From the NCBI GenBank assembly GCA_016295375.1, contig JAEDLI010000023.1, positions 1-26,890 of the forward strand: a stretch of DNA of 26,890 nucleotides. The letters are read 5' to 3'. This DNA comes from Fibrobacter sp. GTDB taxonomy: Bacteria; Fibrobacterota; Fibrobacteria; Fibrobacterales; Fibrobacteraceae. This document shows, piece by piece, positions 5,378 to 13,751 of the stretch. The position numbers and the translations under genes were made by a program. The notes under the pieces were generated by a model. That model was not told where the DNA came from. It did no database searches and saw only the letters and a list, made by a program, of their open reading frames with translations. Numbering within the stretch: position 1 is the stretch's first letter; each line of letters starts with the position of its first letter.

Positions 5378-8300
5378 TTAACTCTTTTTTGCCAACGCGT
5401 TCCTGTAATCCACCGGGAAGATCTTCACGAACTTCGGGCGTTCGCTGTTCCAGTTTTCAAGAATGCGCTTGCCCTTCTCGCTGCCCGTCGCTTCAACGTG
5501 CTGCTTGATGATATCGAGCAGTTCCCTTTCGCTCTCGGTGCCCGGAAGCACGCTTTCCAGGTCGGCGGAATCCACGTTGCAGCTCAGGTCGAAGTGGCCC
5601 GTCTCGTCGTAGACGTAGGCAAAGCCACCCGTCATCCCCGCGGCGAAGTTCACGCCCACGCGGCCTAGCACCACTACCCTACCGCCGGTCATGTATTCGC
5701 AGCCGTGGTCGCCCACACCTTCGCTGACTAGGAGCATACCCGAATTACGAATACCGAAGCGTTCACCCGCAAGACCGTTAATGAAAATCTTGCCCGAAGT
5801 TCCGCCATAACCGATGACGTTACCCGCAATCACGTTGTCTTCGGCCTTGAAGCTTGCATTGCTCGGCGAGCGAACAATAATCTTACCGCCCGAAAGGCCC
5901 TTGCCCATAAAGTCATTGGCTTCGCCCTGCAAATCGAGGGTCACACCCGGAGCGAGGAACGCACCGAAGCTCTGGCCAGCGACACCCTGCAAGTGAATCT
6001 TGATGGTATCTTCGGGCAGGCCCTTCACGCCGAAGTGTTCGTCCACCTCGCCGGAAAGTTCCGTACCCACCGTACGGTCAACGTTGTGCACCACCGTGCA
6101 GAGTTCCACAGCCTTGCCGCTTTTGAGCGTTTCGGCCACGAACGGCAGGAGTTCACGGCGGTCGAAGTTTTCAAGCGGTTCCTTCACGAAGTTCTTGTCG
6201 AAGGACTTGATGTCTCCACCCACGGTCTCGAAAATCTTGGAGAAGTCCAGGTTGTGCGCCTTGTAGAAGGCAATGGCATCGTCCCGGTCCAGCAAGTCGC
6301 TACGGCCGCAGGCTTCTGCCAGCGAACGCAGGCCAAGGCTTGCAAGAATCTCGCGGACTTCGTCGGCAATAAAGTAGAGGAAGTTTTCCACGTATTCGGG
6401 CTTGCCCGCAAAACGCTTGCGGTATTCAGGATCCTGCGTAGCGATTCCCATGGGACACTGGTTCGTATGGCACTTGCGGTCCATCACGCAACCGAGACTT
6501 ACCAGAAGGTTTGTTGCAAAACCGAATTCTTCGGCACCGAGGAGGGCGGCCACCACCACGTCGCGGCCCGTCTTGAGCTGACCATCCACCTGGAGCTTGA
6601 TGCGTCCGCGCAAATCGTTGAGCACAAGGGTCTGTTCCGCTTCGGCAATGCCCAGTTCCCACGGGAGACCCGCGTGCTTGATGGAAGTGAGCGGAGATGC
6701 ACCCGTACCGCCATCGTGACCGGAAATCAGCACCACGTCGGCATGAGCCTTCGCCACACCCGCAGCAATCGTGCCCACACCCACTTCAGACACGAGCTTC
6801 ACGGAAACGCGGGCCTTCGGGTTGGCATTGCGCAGGTCGTAAATCAACTGAGCCAAATCCTCAATAGAGTAAATATCATGGTGCGGCGGCGGAGAAATCA
6901 GCGACACGTTCGGAATGCTGTGACGGATACGCGCCACAAACTCGTTCACCTTGTGGGCCGGCAGCTGGCCGCCTTCACCAGGCTTTGCGCCCTGGGCCAT
7001 CTTGATCTGCAAATCCTTCGCATGGCGCAGGTAGTCGATGGTCACGCCAAATCGGCCCGATGCCACCTGGCGAATCGCAGAACTGCGGATATCGCCGTTA
7101 GCCGCCGGAGTATCGCGGTCGGGGTCTTCACCACCTTCACCGCAGTTGCTCATGGCACCGATGCGGTTCATGGCAATGGCAATCGTCTCGTGAGCCTCGG
7201 GGCTCAAGGAACCCAGGCTCATGGCACCCGCCACAAAATGTTTCACGATAGATTCGCGAGATTCAACTTCAGAAATATCAATCGGCGTCGCCGCCTTGAA
7301 CTTGAAGAGCCCGCGCAAAGTCGCCTGGCGTTCGGACTGGTCGTTAATCAGCTTACTGTAAACCTTGAACTTTTCATAGTCGCCACCCTGCACCGCCTGG
7401 CGGAATGCTGCAAGGGACTGCGGAGTCCACAGGTGCTTTTCGCCTTCCTTTCGGAACGCATACTGACCGCCCGATTGCAGGACCTTGCTTGCATCGGCAA
7501 ATGCAATCTTCTGGCGCTCGCCCACTTCGCGAGCAATTTCTTCCAGGCCGATACCTTCGATGCGGCTTGCCGTACCCGGCAAGAATTTCTCGATGAGTTC
7601 GTGATTCAGGCCCACGGCTTCGAAAATCTGAGCGCTGCGGTAGCTGCGGAGCGTGGAGATACCCATCTTGCTCATAATCTTGAGCAGTCCCTTGTCTACA
7701 GCCTTTACATAATTTGCAGCAGCCGTCACCGGGTCCACATCCAGGTCGCCGTTGTGGCACATATTGGTGATGCTCTCGAAAGCGAGATACGGGTTGATGA
7801 CCGTGGCACCGTAACCGAGAAGCAACGCAAAATGCATCACTTCGCGTACTTCGCCACTCTGCACAATCAGGCCGATTTCAGGGCGAACACCCGCTTCCAC
7901 CAAGGCGCGGTTCACGCAGGCCGTCGCGAGGAGCGAAGGCATAGGCACGTAGCCCCAGTCGATGTTCTTGTCCGAAAGCACGATGATGTCGTAGTTGTCC
8001 TGCACCGCACGCACGGCATCGCCGGCCAAATTCTGCAGGGCCGCTTCCAGCACTGAACCGTCACCGCCCAGCGGGAACTGCATCTTGAGCACCTTCGCCT
8101 TGAACGCCTTGTCGCCGATATTCTCGAAGCGACGGATTTCATCTTCCGTCACAATCGGGCGCGGAATCTTAATCAGGTGCGCCTGTTCCGGAGTCTCTTC
8201 TAGAATGTTGCCGTGGTTCCCGATGTAGGTCGTGAGGCTCATCACCAGTTCTTCACGGATTGGATCGATAGGCGGGTTCGTCACCTGAGCAAACAATTGC

Positions 8301-9796
8301 TTGAAGTAATTGAACAACGGCTGCGGCTTGTCCGAAAGCACGGCAAGCGCGGCATCGTTACCCATGGAGCCAATCGGCTCTGCCCCGTTCTTGGCCATAG
8401 GCTGCAAGATGATGGAGAGGTCTTCTGCAGAGTAGCCAAAACGCTTCTGCTGCACCAGAATGTCGTCGGGAACTTCGGACGGGTTGATTTCACTAAAGAG
8501 CCCGCGAACGCTCATCTTGTTTTCGGCAACCCAGCGTCGGTAAGGCTTGGCGCGGGCCACCTGCGCCTTCATCTCCGCATTCTTCAGAATACGGTGGTTT
8601 TCCAAATCCAGATAAATGATTTCGCCGGGTTTGAGGCGGCCCTTTTCTTCCACCTCGTCATCGCGGAGGTCGAGCACGCCCGTCTCGGAGGCCATCACGA
8701 AAAGACCGTCCTTACACAAAGTGTAACGTGCCGGACGAAGCCCGTTGCGGTCGAGAATCGCACCCGCATTCACGCCATCGCTGAACGCCACGGCGGCCGG
8801 ACCGTCCCACGGTTCCATAAGCATAGATTCGTATTCGAAGAACCCACGCACATCGCGACCCAAGTAATGCTTTTGGCCCCAAGCCTGCGGCATGAGCATC
8901 ATCATCGCATGCGGAAGGCTACGACCCGCAGCGACGAGAAGCTCAAACATGTTGTCCAGACTAGCCGAGTCACTCTGCCCCGCCGGAACCAGCGGCAAGA
9001 GCTTCTGCAAGTCATCGCCGATAATTTCGCTTTTCAGCTGCGGCTCGCGAGCGCGCAGGCTGTTCAGGTTACCGCGCAGGGTATTGATTTCGCCGTTATG
9101 AGCGAGGTAGCGGAACGGGTGCGCCAGCGGCCACGTGGGGAACGTATTCGTGGAGTAGCGCTGGTGAACAAGGGCAATCGGGCTCTCGAAATCGAGATCG
9201 TTCAGGTCCTTGTAGAAACCTTCAATCTGGCTGGCCAGAAGCAGGCCCTTATAGACGATGCTACGGCGGCTGCAGCTGCAAACATAAAGACCCTTGCAAG
9301 CCTTTTCCATCAGGCGACGCACCACATACAACTTAATATCAAATGCGCAGTCATTTTCAAAAGCGGAACCGTCAAAGAACACCTGGCGGATATGCGGCAA
9401 GGTCTCGCGGGCCGTGCGGCCGATCTTTTCGGGATTCACCGGCACCTCGCGGAAATTCAGCACCTTCACACCCTCGGCAGCGGCAATCTCCTTGATTTTC
9501 GCGTCAAAGGCATCCGCCGCAAGCGTATTCTCCACAAAGAACATCGCCACGCCGTAACGCGCAGGCAGTTCCGGGTACAATTTGCAGAAAAACTTGTGAG
9601 GCATCGAAAGCAAGAGACCCGCACCGTCGCCGGTTTCCGGGTCTCCACTTGCTGCACCGCGGTGCATGAGCCTCTTCAAAACGGTAATGCCCTGCAGCAC
9701 AATCTGGTGCGAGGCAACATTATTAATATTGGCGACCAGGCCAACACCGCAGGCGTCGTGTTCGTTGGTCGGATCGTAAAGTGCTTGAGCGTTCAT
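5378..9796 (-). CDS. gltB: Glutamate synthase (NADPH/ferredoxin type) large subunit
   Basis: The 1472-residue protein matches the bacterial GOGAT alpha subunit. It converts glutamine plus 2-oxoglutarate to two glutamates. The N-terminal class II glutaminase begins at Cys16 (DACGVGL) after a 15-residue propeptide that must be cleaved. A central domain follows. The FMN-binding synthase domain contains GAMSNCGEGGEDP, AKPGEGGQLP and SGHDGGTGASPLTS. The 3Fe-4S cysteines are C1103, C1109 and C1114 (CVMDRKCHTNQC). The C-terminal GXGXG beta-helix domain includes GYGGTSGKIFINGLAGERF and TGGRVVVLG. All domains are intact. The start has AAGGA five bases upstream and lies behind an exact sigma-54 promoter. 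It is divergent from the glutamine synthetase gene and followed by gltD. Long plus-strand ORFs across it are antisense shadows. Confidence 0.97.
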   Translation of the reverse strand: MNAQALYDPTNEHDACGVGLVANINNVASHQIVLQGITVLKRLMHRGAASGDPETGDGAGLLLSMPHKFFCKLYPELPARYGVAMFFVENTLAADAFDAKIKEIAAAEGVKVLNFREVPVNPEKIGRTARETLPHIRQVFFDGSAFENDCAFDIKLYVVRRLMEKACKGLYVCSCSRRSIVYKGLLLASQIEGFYKDLNDLDFESPIALVHQRYSTNTFPTWPLAHPFRYLAHNGEINTLRGNLNSLRAREPQLKSEIIGDDLQKLLPLVPAGQSDSASLDNMFELLVAAGRSLPHAMMMLMPQAWGQKHYLGRDVRGFFEYESMLMEPWDGPAAVAFSDGVNAGAILDRNGLRPARYTLCKDGLFVMASETGVLDLRDDEVEEKGRLKPGEIIYLDLENHRILKNAEMKAQVARAKPYRRWVAENKMSVRGLFSEINPSEVPDDILVQQKRFGYSAEDLSIILQPMAKNGAEPIGSMGNDAALAVLSDKPQPLFNYFKQLFAQVTNPPIDPIREELVMSLTTYIGNHGNILEETPEQAHLIKIPRPIVTEDEIRRFENIGDKAFKAKVLKMQFPLGGDGSVLEAALQNLAGDAVRAVQDNYDIIVLSDKNIDWGYVPMPSLLATACVNRALVEAGVRPEIGLIVQSGEVREVMHFALLLGYGATVINPYLAFESITNMCHNGDLDVDPVTAAANYVKAVDKGLLKIMSKMGISTLRSYRSAQIFEAVGLNHELIEKFLPGTASRIEGIGLEEIAREVGERQKIAFADASKVLQSGGQYAFRKEGEKHLWTPQSLAAFRQAVQGGDYEKFKVYSKLINDQSERQATLRGLFKFKAATPIDISEVESRESIVKHFVAGAMSLGSLSPEAHETIAIAMNRIGAMSNCGEGGEDPDRDTPAANGDIRSSAIRQVASGRFGVTIDYLRHAKDLQIKMAQGAKPGEGGQLPAHKVNEFVARIRHSIPNVSLISPPPHHDIYSIEDLAQLIYDLRNANPKARVSVKLVSEVGVGTIAAGVAKAHADVVLISGHDGGTGASPLTSIKHAGLPWELGIAEAEQTLVLNDLRGRIKLQVDGQLKTGRDVVVAALLGAEEFGFATNLLVSLGCVMDRKCHTNQCPMGIATQDPEYRKRFAGKPEYVENFLYFIADEVREILASLGLRSLAEACGRSDLLDRDDAIAFYKAHNLDFSKIFETVGGDIKSFDKNFVKEPLENFDRRELLPFVAETLKSGKAVELCTVVHNVDRTVGTELSGEVDEHFGVKGLPEDTIKIHLQGVAGQSFGAFLAPGVTLDLQGEANDFMGKGLSGGKIIVRSPSNASFKAEDNVIAGNVIGYGGTSGKIFINGLAGERFGIRNSGMLLVSEGVGDHGCEYMTGGRVVVLGRVGVNFAAGMTGGFAYVYDETGHFDLSCNVDSADLESVLPGTESERELLDIIKQHVEATGSEKGKRILENWNSERPKFVKIFPVDYRNALAKKS

Positions 9797-9830
9797 ATAT
9801 ATCCTTTTCTAGTTTTTTGCGCTCTGTTTA

Positions 9831-9846
9831 TGCAAAAACCGTGCCA
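9831..9846 (-). promoter_or_regulatory. Sigma-54 (RpoN) promoter of gltBD
   Basis: Read on the minus strand, the site is TGGCAC-GGTTT-TTGCA, an exact -24/-12 match. Transcription should begin near 9820, leaving a leader of about 24 bases that contains the AAGGA ribosome-binding site of gltB. Confidence 0.87.
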
Positions 9847-9939
9847 AATCTCAGCACAACCCGCCAATTATTGAAAAAGCGGAAAGAAAATGTAAAGAAC
9901 GAAAGAACATTGCTCAAACTACACGCCTCTATATTTTCA

Positions 9940-9953
9940 CTTTTCGTAAAAAG
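9940..9953. promoter_or_regulatory. Candidate activator-binding dyad upstream of the gltB promoter
   Basis: CTTTT-CGTA-AAAAG is a perfect short dyad centred about 114 bp upstream of the gltB -12 element. It shares TTTTCGTAA with the site upstream of the glutamine synthetase gene but lacks the GTTT...AAAC ends, so it is the weakest of the three candidates. Confidence 0.3.
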
Positions 9954-10027
9954 AATTTCTGTGATTACAATTTTTGAAAAATAGTTCGTGCGGCGGCCAG
10001 AATCTTTTTCAACAGGATCAGATTTAC

Positions 10028-10048
10028 GTTTTTCGTAATAGCAGAAAC
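10028..10048. promoter_or_regulatory. Candidate activator-binding dyad upstream of the glutamine synthetase promoter
   Basis: GTTTTTC-N7-CAGAAAC has the same 21-bp frame as the perfect dyad before the P-II gene (GTTTTTC-N7-GAAAAAC). Its centre is about 108 bp upstream of the -12 element, against about 110 bp for P-II. An overlapping perfect repeat, TTACG-TTTTT-CGTAA, is at 10024-10038. Confidence 0.45.
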
Positions 10049-10131
10049 GAATTTTCAAATTTTGGAAAGTCATCAATTTCTGTAACCGGCCTGCTTTTCG
10101 GATTTTTGCAGATTTTCGCCATTTTCACTTT

Positions 10132-10147
10132 TGGCACACATTTTGCA
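10132..10147 (+). promoter_or_regulatory. Sigma-54 (RpoN) promoter of the type III glutamine synthetase gene
   Basis: TGGCAC-ACATT-TTGCA is an exact -24/-12 match. Initiation near 10158 leaves a leader of about 29 bases containing the AGGAGA ribosome-binding site at 10175-10180. Confidence 0.88.
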
Positions 10148-10186
10148 ATATGGTCTCCGAAAAAATTTCAAACTAGGAGACTCTCA

Positions 10187-12307
10187 ATGAGCAACGAATA
10201 CAGATTAAAAGCTATCAAGGAAATCGCGAGCGAAGCCGCGGGCGCAAATATGCCCGCCGCACCCGCAAACATCGACTTCTACGGCGAAGACGTTTTCAAC
10301 GCCGAGGCCATGCGCGCTTATCTTCCCAAAGACATTTGCAAGAAGCTCTTCGCCACCATCGATGGCGGCGCACCGCTTGATCCGAGCATCGCGAACGAAG
10401 TCGCCCACGCCATGAAGAAGTGGGCTATCGACCGCGGCGCCACCCACTTTACGCACTGGTTCCAGCCCCTTACCGGTTCCACCGCCGAAAAGCACGACTC
10501 CTTCCTGGAACCCGAAAACGGCAAGGCCATCATGGCCTTCAGCGGCAAGAACCTGATCGTGGGCGAACCGGACGCGTCCAGTTTCCCGAGCGGCGGTCTG
10601 CGTTCCACTTTTGAAGCCCGCGGCTACACTGCCTGGGACCCGACCTCGCCCGCATTCATCAAGCGTCATGGCAACGGCGCCACGCTCTGCATCCCCACCG
10701 CGTTCTGTAGCTACACCGGCGAAGCCTTGGACAAGAAGACTCCGCTGCTCCGATCCATTCAGGCCCTGCAGAAGTCCGCCGATCGTCTCATGGGTATGTT
10801 CGGCGTGGCCCAGCAGAAGGTCACCGTCACTCTCGGTGCCGAACAGGAATATTTCCTCATCGACAAGCGCTTCTACCTGCAGCGCCCCGACCTGTACCAA
10901 GCGGGCCGCACACTGTTCGGTGCAGCTCCGGCAAAGCACCAGCAGATGGAAGACCATTACTTTGGTAGCATTCCCGCCCGTATCTTGAACTTCATGAACG
11001 ATGTGGAAAAGGAACTCTGGAAGCTCGGCATTCCGGCCAAAACCCGCCACAACGAAGTCGCTCCGGCACAGTTTGAACTTGCCCCGATGTTCGAGGAAGT
11101 GAACCTCGCCTGCGACCACAACATGCAGATTATGGAAGTGCTCCGCCAGGTCGCCGACCGTCATGGTCTCGTGTGCCTGCTGCACGAAAAGCCGTTTGCC
11201 GGCATCAACGGCTCCGGCAAGCATAACAACTGGTCCGTAAACTACGGCAAAACGAACCTCTTGAACCCGGGCAAGGACCCGCACCAGAACGCCATCTTTC
11301 TCACTACGCTCTGCGCGGTGATTTACGCCGTGGATACTCACGCCGACTTGCTCCGCATGGCTGTTTCCGGCGCCGGCAACGACCACCGTCTCGGTGCCAA
11401 CGAAGCGCCTCCGGCAATTATCTCCATGTACCTGGGCGACCAGCTTGCCGACGTCATCGACCAGCTCGAAAAGGGTGACCCGAAGTCCAGCAAGCAGGCT
11501 GGCGTCATGAAGCTCGGTTCCGACACGCTGCCGCCTCTCCCGCGCGACGCGACCGACCGTAACCGTACTTCTCCGTTCGCCTTCACCGGCAACAAGTTCG
11601 AATTCCGCGCTCCGGGCTCCAGCCAGAGCTGCTCCGAACCGAACGTCATCTTGAACACGATTGTTGCCGAAGCATTCGACATCATCGCCGACAAGCTCGA
11701 AAAGGTTCCGGCCGACAAGTTCCACGAAGAATTGCAGTCCTTGCTGCAGAAGATCGTGAAGGAACACAAGAAGGTTATCTTCAACGGCAACGGCTACACC
11801 GACGAATGGGTGGAAGAAGCAGCCAAGCGCGGCCTCCCCAACACCCGCACCACCATGGAAGCGCTCCAAGCCCTGAACAAGGCGGAAAACGTCGCCCTCT
11901 TCGAAAAGTACGGCGTGTTCAACAAGCGCGAACTGGAATCCCGCTACGAGGTGAACCTGGAAGAATACCACAAGAAGATCCACATCGAAGGCAAGATTTC
12001 CGACGACATCGCGAAGAACGTTATCTTGCCGCAGGTGCTCTGCGCCTACAGCGCCTCCCTCAAGACCAACGCCATGGCCAAGGAACAGGGCTTTGCAGCG
12101 GTGGATTCCTACGCCCAGGAACTCGGTGAAGGTTACAAGGCTCTCGCCTCTGCAATCGAGCGCATGGAAAAAGCTCTCGGCGAAAAACACGAGAACATCC
12201 TCGAAGCGATGGCGGATCTCCGCGTGCAGGTAGACAAGCTCGAAAAGGTCATCCCCGACGAGAAGTGGCCCCTGCCGAAGTATCGCGAGATGTTGTTTAT
12301 TTACTAA
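10187..12307 (+). CDS. glnN: Glutamine synthetase type III
   Basis: The 706-residue protein is in the normal size range for GSIII, which is far longer than GSI (about 470). It condenses ammonium with glutamate using ATP, as a cytoplasmic dodecamer. Characteristic GSIII stretches are HWFQPLTGSTAEKHDSF (residues 90-106), SGGLRSTFEARGYTAWDP, LGAEQEYFLID (a metal-binding Glu region), KHNNWSVNYGKTNLL (from residue 345) and FEFRAPGSSQSCSEPN. The open frame continues upstream to 9974, but ATG 10187 has AGGAGA six bases before it, lies just downstream of the sigma-54 promoter, and removes sequence that does not look coding. Position next to gltBD completes the GS/GOGAT cycle. A terminator follows at 12337. 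Confidence 0.96.
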   Translation: MSNEYRLKAIKEIASEAAGANMPAAPANIDFYGEDVFNAEAMRAYLPKDICKKLFATIDGGAPLDPSIANEVAHAMKKWAIDRGATHFTHWFQPLTGSTAEKHDSFLEPENGKAIMAFSGKNLIVGEPDASSFPSGGLRSTFEARGYTAWDPTSPAFIKRHGNGATLCIPTAFCSYTGEALDKKTPLLRSIQALQKSADRLMGMFGVAQQKVTVTLGAEQEYFLIDKRFYLQRPDLYQAGRTLFGAAPAKHQQMEDHYFGSIPARILNFMNDVEKELWKLGIPAKTRHNEVAPAQFELAPMFEEVNLACDHNMQIMEVLRQVADRHGLVCLLHEKPFAGINGSGKHNNWSVNYGKTNLLNPGKDPHQNAIFLTTLCAVIYAVDTHADLLRMAVSGAGNDHRLGANEAPPAIISMYLGDQLADVIDQLEKGDPKSSKQAGVMKLGSDTLPPLPRDATDRNRTSPFAFTGNKFEFRAPGSSQSCSEPNVILNTIVAEAFDIIADKLEKVPADKFHEELQSLLQKIVKEHKKVIFNGNGYTDEWVEEAAKRGLPNTRTTMEALQALNKAENVALFEKYGVFNKRELESRYEVNLEEYHKKIHIEGKISDDIAKNVILPQVLCAYSASLKTNAMAKEQGFAAVDSYAQELGEGYKALASAIERMEKALGEKHENILEAMADLRVQVDKLEKVIPDEKWPLPKYREMLFIY

Positions 12308-12336
12308 CTCCCCTGTTGCTCAATAGACACACAAAC

Positions 12337-12365
12337 GCCATCGGAGAAATCCGGTGGCTTTTTTT
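12337..12365 (+). terminator. Intrinsic terminator after the glutamine synthetase gene
   Basis: GCCATCGGA pairs with TCCGGTGGC over nine base pairs (one U-G) around a GAAA tetraloop, followed by T7. Confidence 0.9.
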
Positions 12366-12386
12366 CTGCCCTGCCCGACAATATGT

Positions 12387-12392
12387 TATCTT
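12387..12392 (+). promoter_or_regulatory. Candidate -10 box (TATCTT) of the radical SAM gene
   Basis: TATCTT is followed by TTTTGT and then ATG at 12399, only 6 bases away, with no Shine-Dalgarno sequence. This matches the arrangement before the acetyltransferase gene and suggests a leaderless transcript. Confidence 0.35.
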
Positions 12393-12398
12393 TTTTGT

Positions 12399-13277
12399 AT
12401 GCACTACACTCCTTACCGCGATTTACTGCTGAAACTTTTCCCCAACTACCTGAAGGTGCGGAAACTCCCCCTGAACGGTGGCATGAGCTGCCCGAACCTG
12501 GACGGCACCAAGGGTTTTGCCGGCTGCTCTTACTGCAACAACCGGAGTTTCAGTCCTGTCTTTGACCAGGCGCAGGTCGCCATCCAGGAGCAGCTGGACA
12601 AGTTCATACCAAAGCTCCGGGAAAAGTACCCCAACGCAGGAGTTCTCGCCTACCTGCAGCCCTACACCAACACCCACGCGCCTCTGGAAAAACTGCAGGG
12701 GATTATCGACCCGATCATCAAGCACAAGGAAATCGCAGGGCTTGCTATAGGCACCCGGCCAGACTGTCTGGAAGACGAAAAGGTCGCCTACCTCGCGGAA
12801 CTGAACCGCAAGAAGCCCATCATCGTGGAAATCGGGTTACAGACGGCCAACGACCTGACCCTTGCCGCCATCAACCGGAGGCACACCCTGGCCGAATGGA
12901 CCGATGCCGTCAAGCGTTGCCAAAAGGCGGGACTTACCGTGACCACCCACGTAATCGTTGGGCTCCCGGGTGAAACACTCATAGATTTCAAGCACACAGC
13001 CGAAGTGATTCGCGATATGAAGCTTGCCGCCGTAAAAATCCACCCGCTGCATATCGTGACCGGTACAGTCATGGCCCAGGACTACATCGCAGGGCAGTTC
13101 AAGCTGCTGGAGTTCGAGGAATACTGCTACGCCGTGGCCGAGATGATCAAGATTATCGGGAAGGATACCGCCATCGAGCGGTTCAGCGGCGAAAGCCCCA
13201 GCGAGATGCTCATCGCCCCCAACTGGTGCGGCGAGCGTGACCGGATTATCGCCGAAGTAGAAAAGTTGCTGGATTAG
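12399..13277 (+). CDS. TIGR01212-family (YhcC-like) radical SAM protein
   Basis: The 292-residue protein has the family N-terminus, CPNLDGTKGFAGCSYCNN, with cluster cysteines C31, C43 and C46 (spacing CX11CX2C, characteristic of this family rather than the usual CX3CX2C). Downstream features are QPYTNTHAPLEKL, GTRPDCL, VEIGLQTAN and HVIVGLPGET, which line a radical SAM barrel. The cytosolic enzyme would cleave S-adenosylmethionine at a 4Fe-4S cluster; its substrate is not certain. The open frame extends back to 12354, but that part overlaps the terminator, so ATG 12399 is preferred. In E. coli yhcC also neighbours gltB, a parallel worth noting. Its stop overlaps the stop of the convergent dehydratase gene by 4 bases. 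Confidence 0.88.
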   Translation: MHYTPYRDLLLKLFPNYLKVRKLPLNGGMSCPNLDGTKGFAGCSYCNNRSFSPVFDQAQVAIQEQLDKFIPKLREKYPNAGVLAYLQPYTNTHAPLEKLQGIIDPIIKHKEIAGLAIGTRPDCLEDEKVAYLAELNRKKPIIVEIGLQTANDLTLAAINRRHTLAEWTDAVKRCQKAGLTVTTHVIVGLPGETLIDFKHTAEVIRDMKLAAVKIHPLHIVTGTVMAQDYIAGQFKLLEFEEYCYAVAEMIKIIGKDTAIERFSGESPSEMLIAPNWCGERDRIIAEVEKLLD

Positions 13278-13750
13278 TCTTTAGAATCAATTATAGACTT
13301 GGCGTCTTCAACCTCGACGGTGCTGAGGGTAGCAGATAGCACCTGCTTGCCGCCTACGGTCGCAATACCGTCGAAAGTGACCGCCATGTCCATGCGCATA
13401 GTCTGCTTGACGCAGATTTCCACCACGTCGCCGGGCTTGAACGCCGTCAGTTCGGCCTTGCAGTTGGACACGCTCATGATAAAACCTTCCTTGGGGCTCT
13501 TGCCGCAGGAGCGTCCGTGGATTCCCGAAAGGGCGGAAATGCTCTGGGCCATGTATTCAAAAGCCACATAAGAGGGAACACCGCCCAGCTCTTCGCTGTA
13601 GAACATGCAGTCTGCGGAAATGTCCACCTGGGTCGTGATGGTGATTTCTTGCAGGTCAAAGCCCTGGATACGGTCCAGCAGGAGCATCTTACCCTTGTGA
13701 GGTACCAGGGTGGAAATTTCGTCGCGGGTCTTGAATTCCATCTTGTCCAT
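13274..13750 (-). CDS. Hotdog-fold 3-hydroxyacyl-ACP dehydratase subunit (ApeP-like)
   Basis: The 158-residue FabZ/ApeP-like protein starts with VPHKGKMLLLDRI (His18) and has a helix carrying FEYMAQSISALSG (Glu65). It lacks the GHFP motif of stand-alone FabZ, which is instead found in the C-terminal domain of the ligase fusion at 19267. This fits the two-subunit ApeI:ApeP dehydratase of aryl polyene pathways, with this protein as the ApeP partner; that pairing is inference. It would remove water from 3-hydroxyacyl-ACP during polyene extension. It is the last gene of the minus-strand operon, one base after the ketosynthase gene. Confidence 0.8.
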   Translation of the reverse strand: MDKMEFKTRDEISTLVPHKGKMLLLDRIQGFDLQEITITTQVDISADCMFYSEELGGVPSYVAFEYMAQSISALSGIHGRSCGKSPKEGFIMSVSNCKAELTAFKPGDVVEICVKQTMRMDMAVTFDGIATVGGKQVLSATLSTVEVEDAKSIIDSKD

Positions 13751-13751
13751 C

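Larger units (their letters stand above)
9797..10186. other. Divergent regulatory region between gltB and the glutamine synthetase gene
   Basis: A 390-base AT-rich gap with no convincing gene. It holds two back-to-back sigma-54 promoters (minus strand for gltB, plus strand for the glutamine synthetase), each with an AT-rich dyad about 108-114 bp upstream of its -12 element. The two dyads lie within about 90 bp of each other (9940-9953 and 10028-10048), so one bound activator cluster could serve both promoters. Short ORFs here look random. Confidence 0.75.

Noticed and set aside
5993..8056. A 687-codon open frame on the plus strand
   Set aside because: It lies wholly inside gltB on the other strand and has no recognisable domain; high GC at third codon positions often leaves long antisense frames open.
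8213..9874. A 553-codon plus-strand open frame running up to the gltB start
   Set aside because: Antisense to the glutaminase domain of gltB, with His/Arg-rich random composition.
10205..12190. A 661-codon minus-strand frame
   Set aside because: Antisense of the glutamine synthetase gene; the plus-strand frame has clear GSIII motifs, a ribosome-binding site and a sigma-54 promoter.
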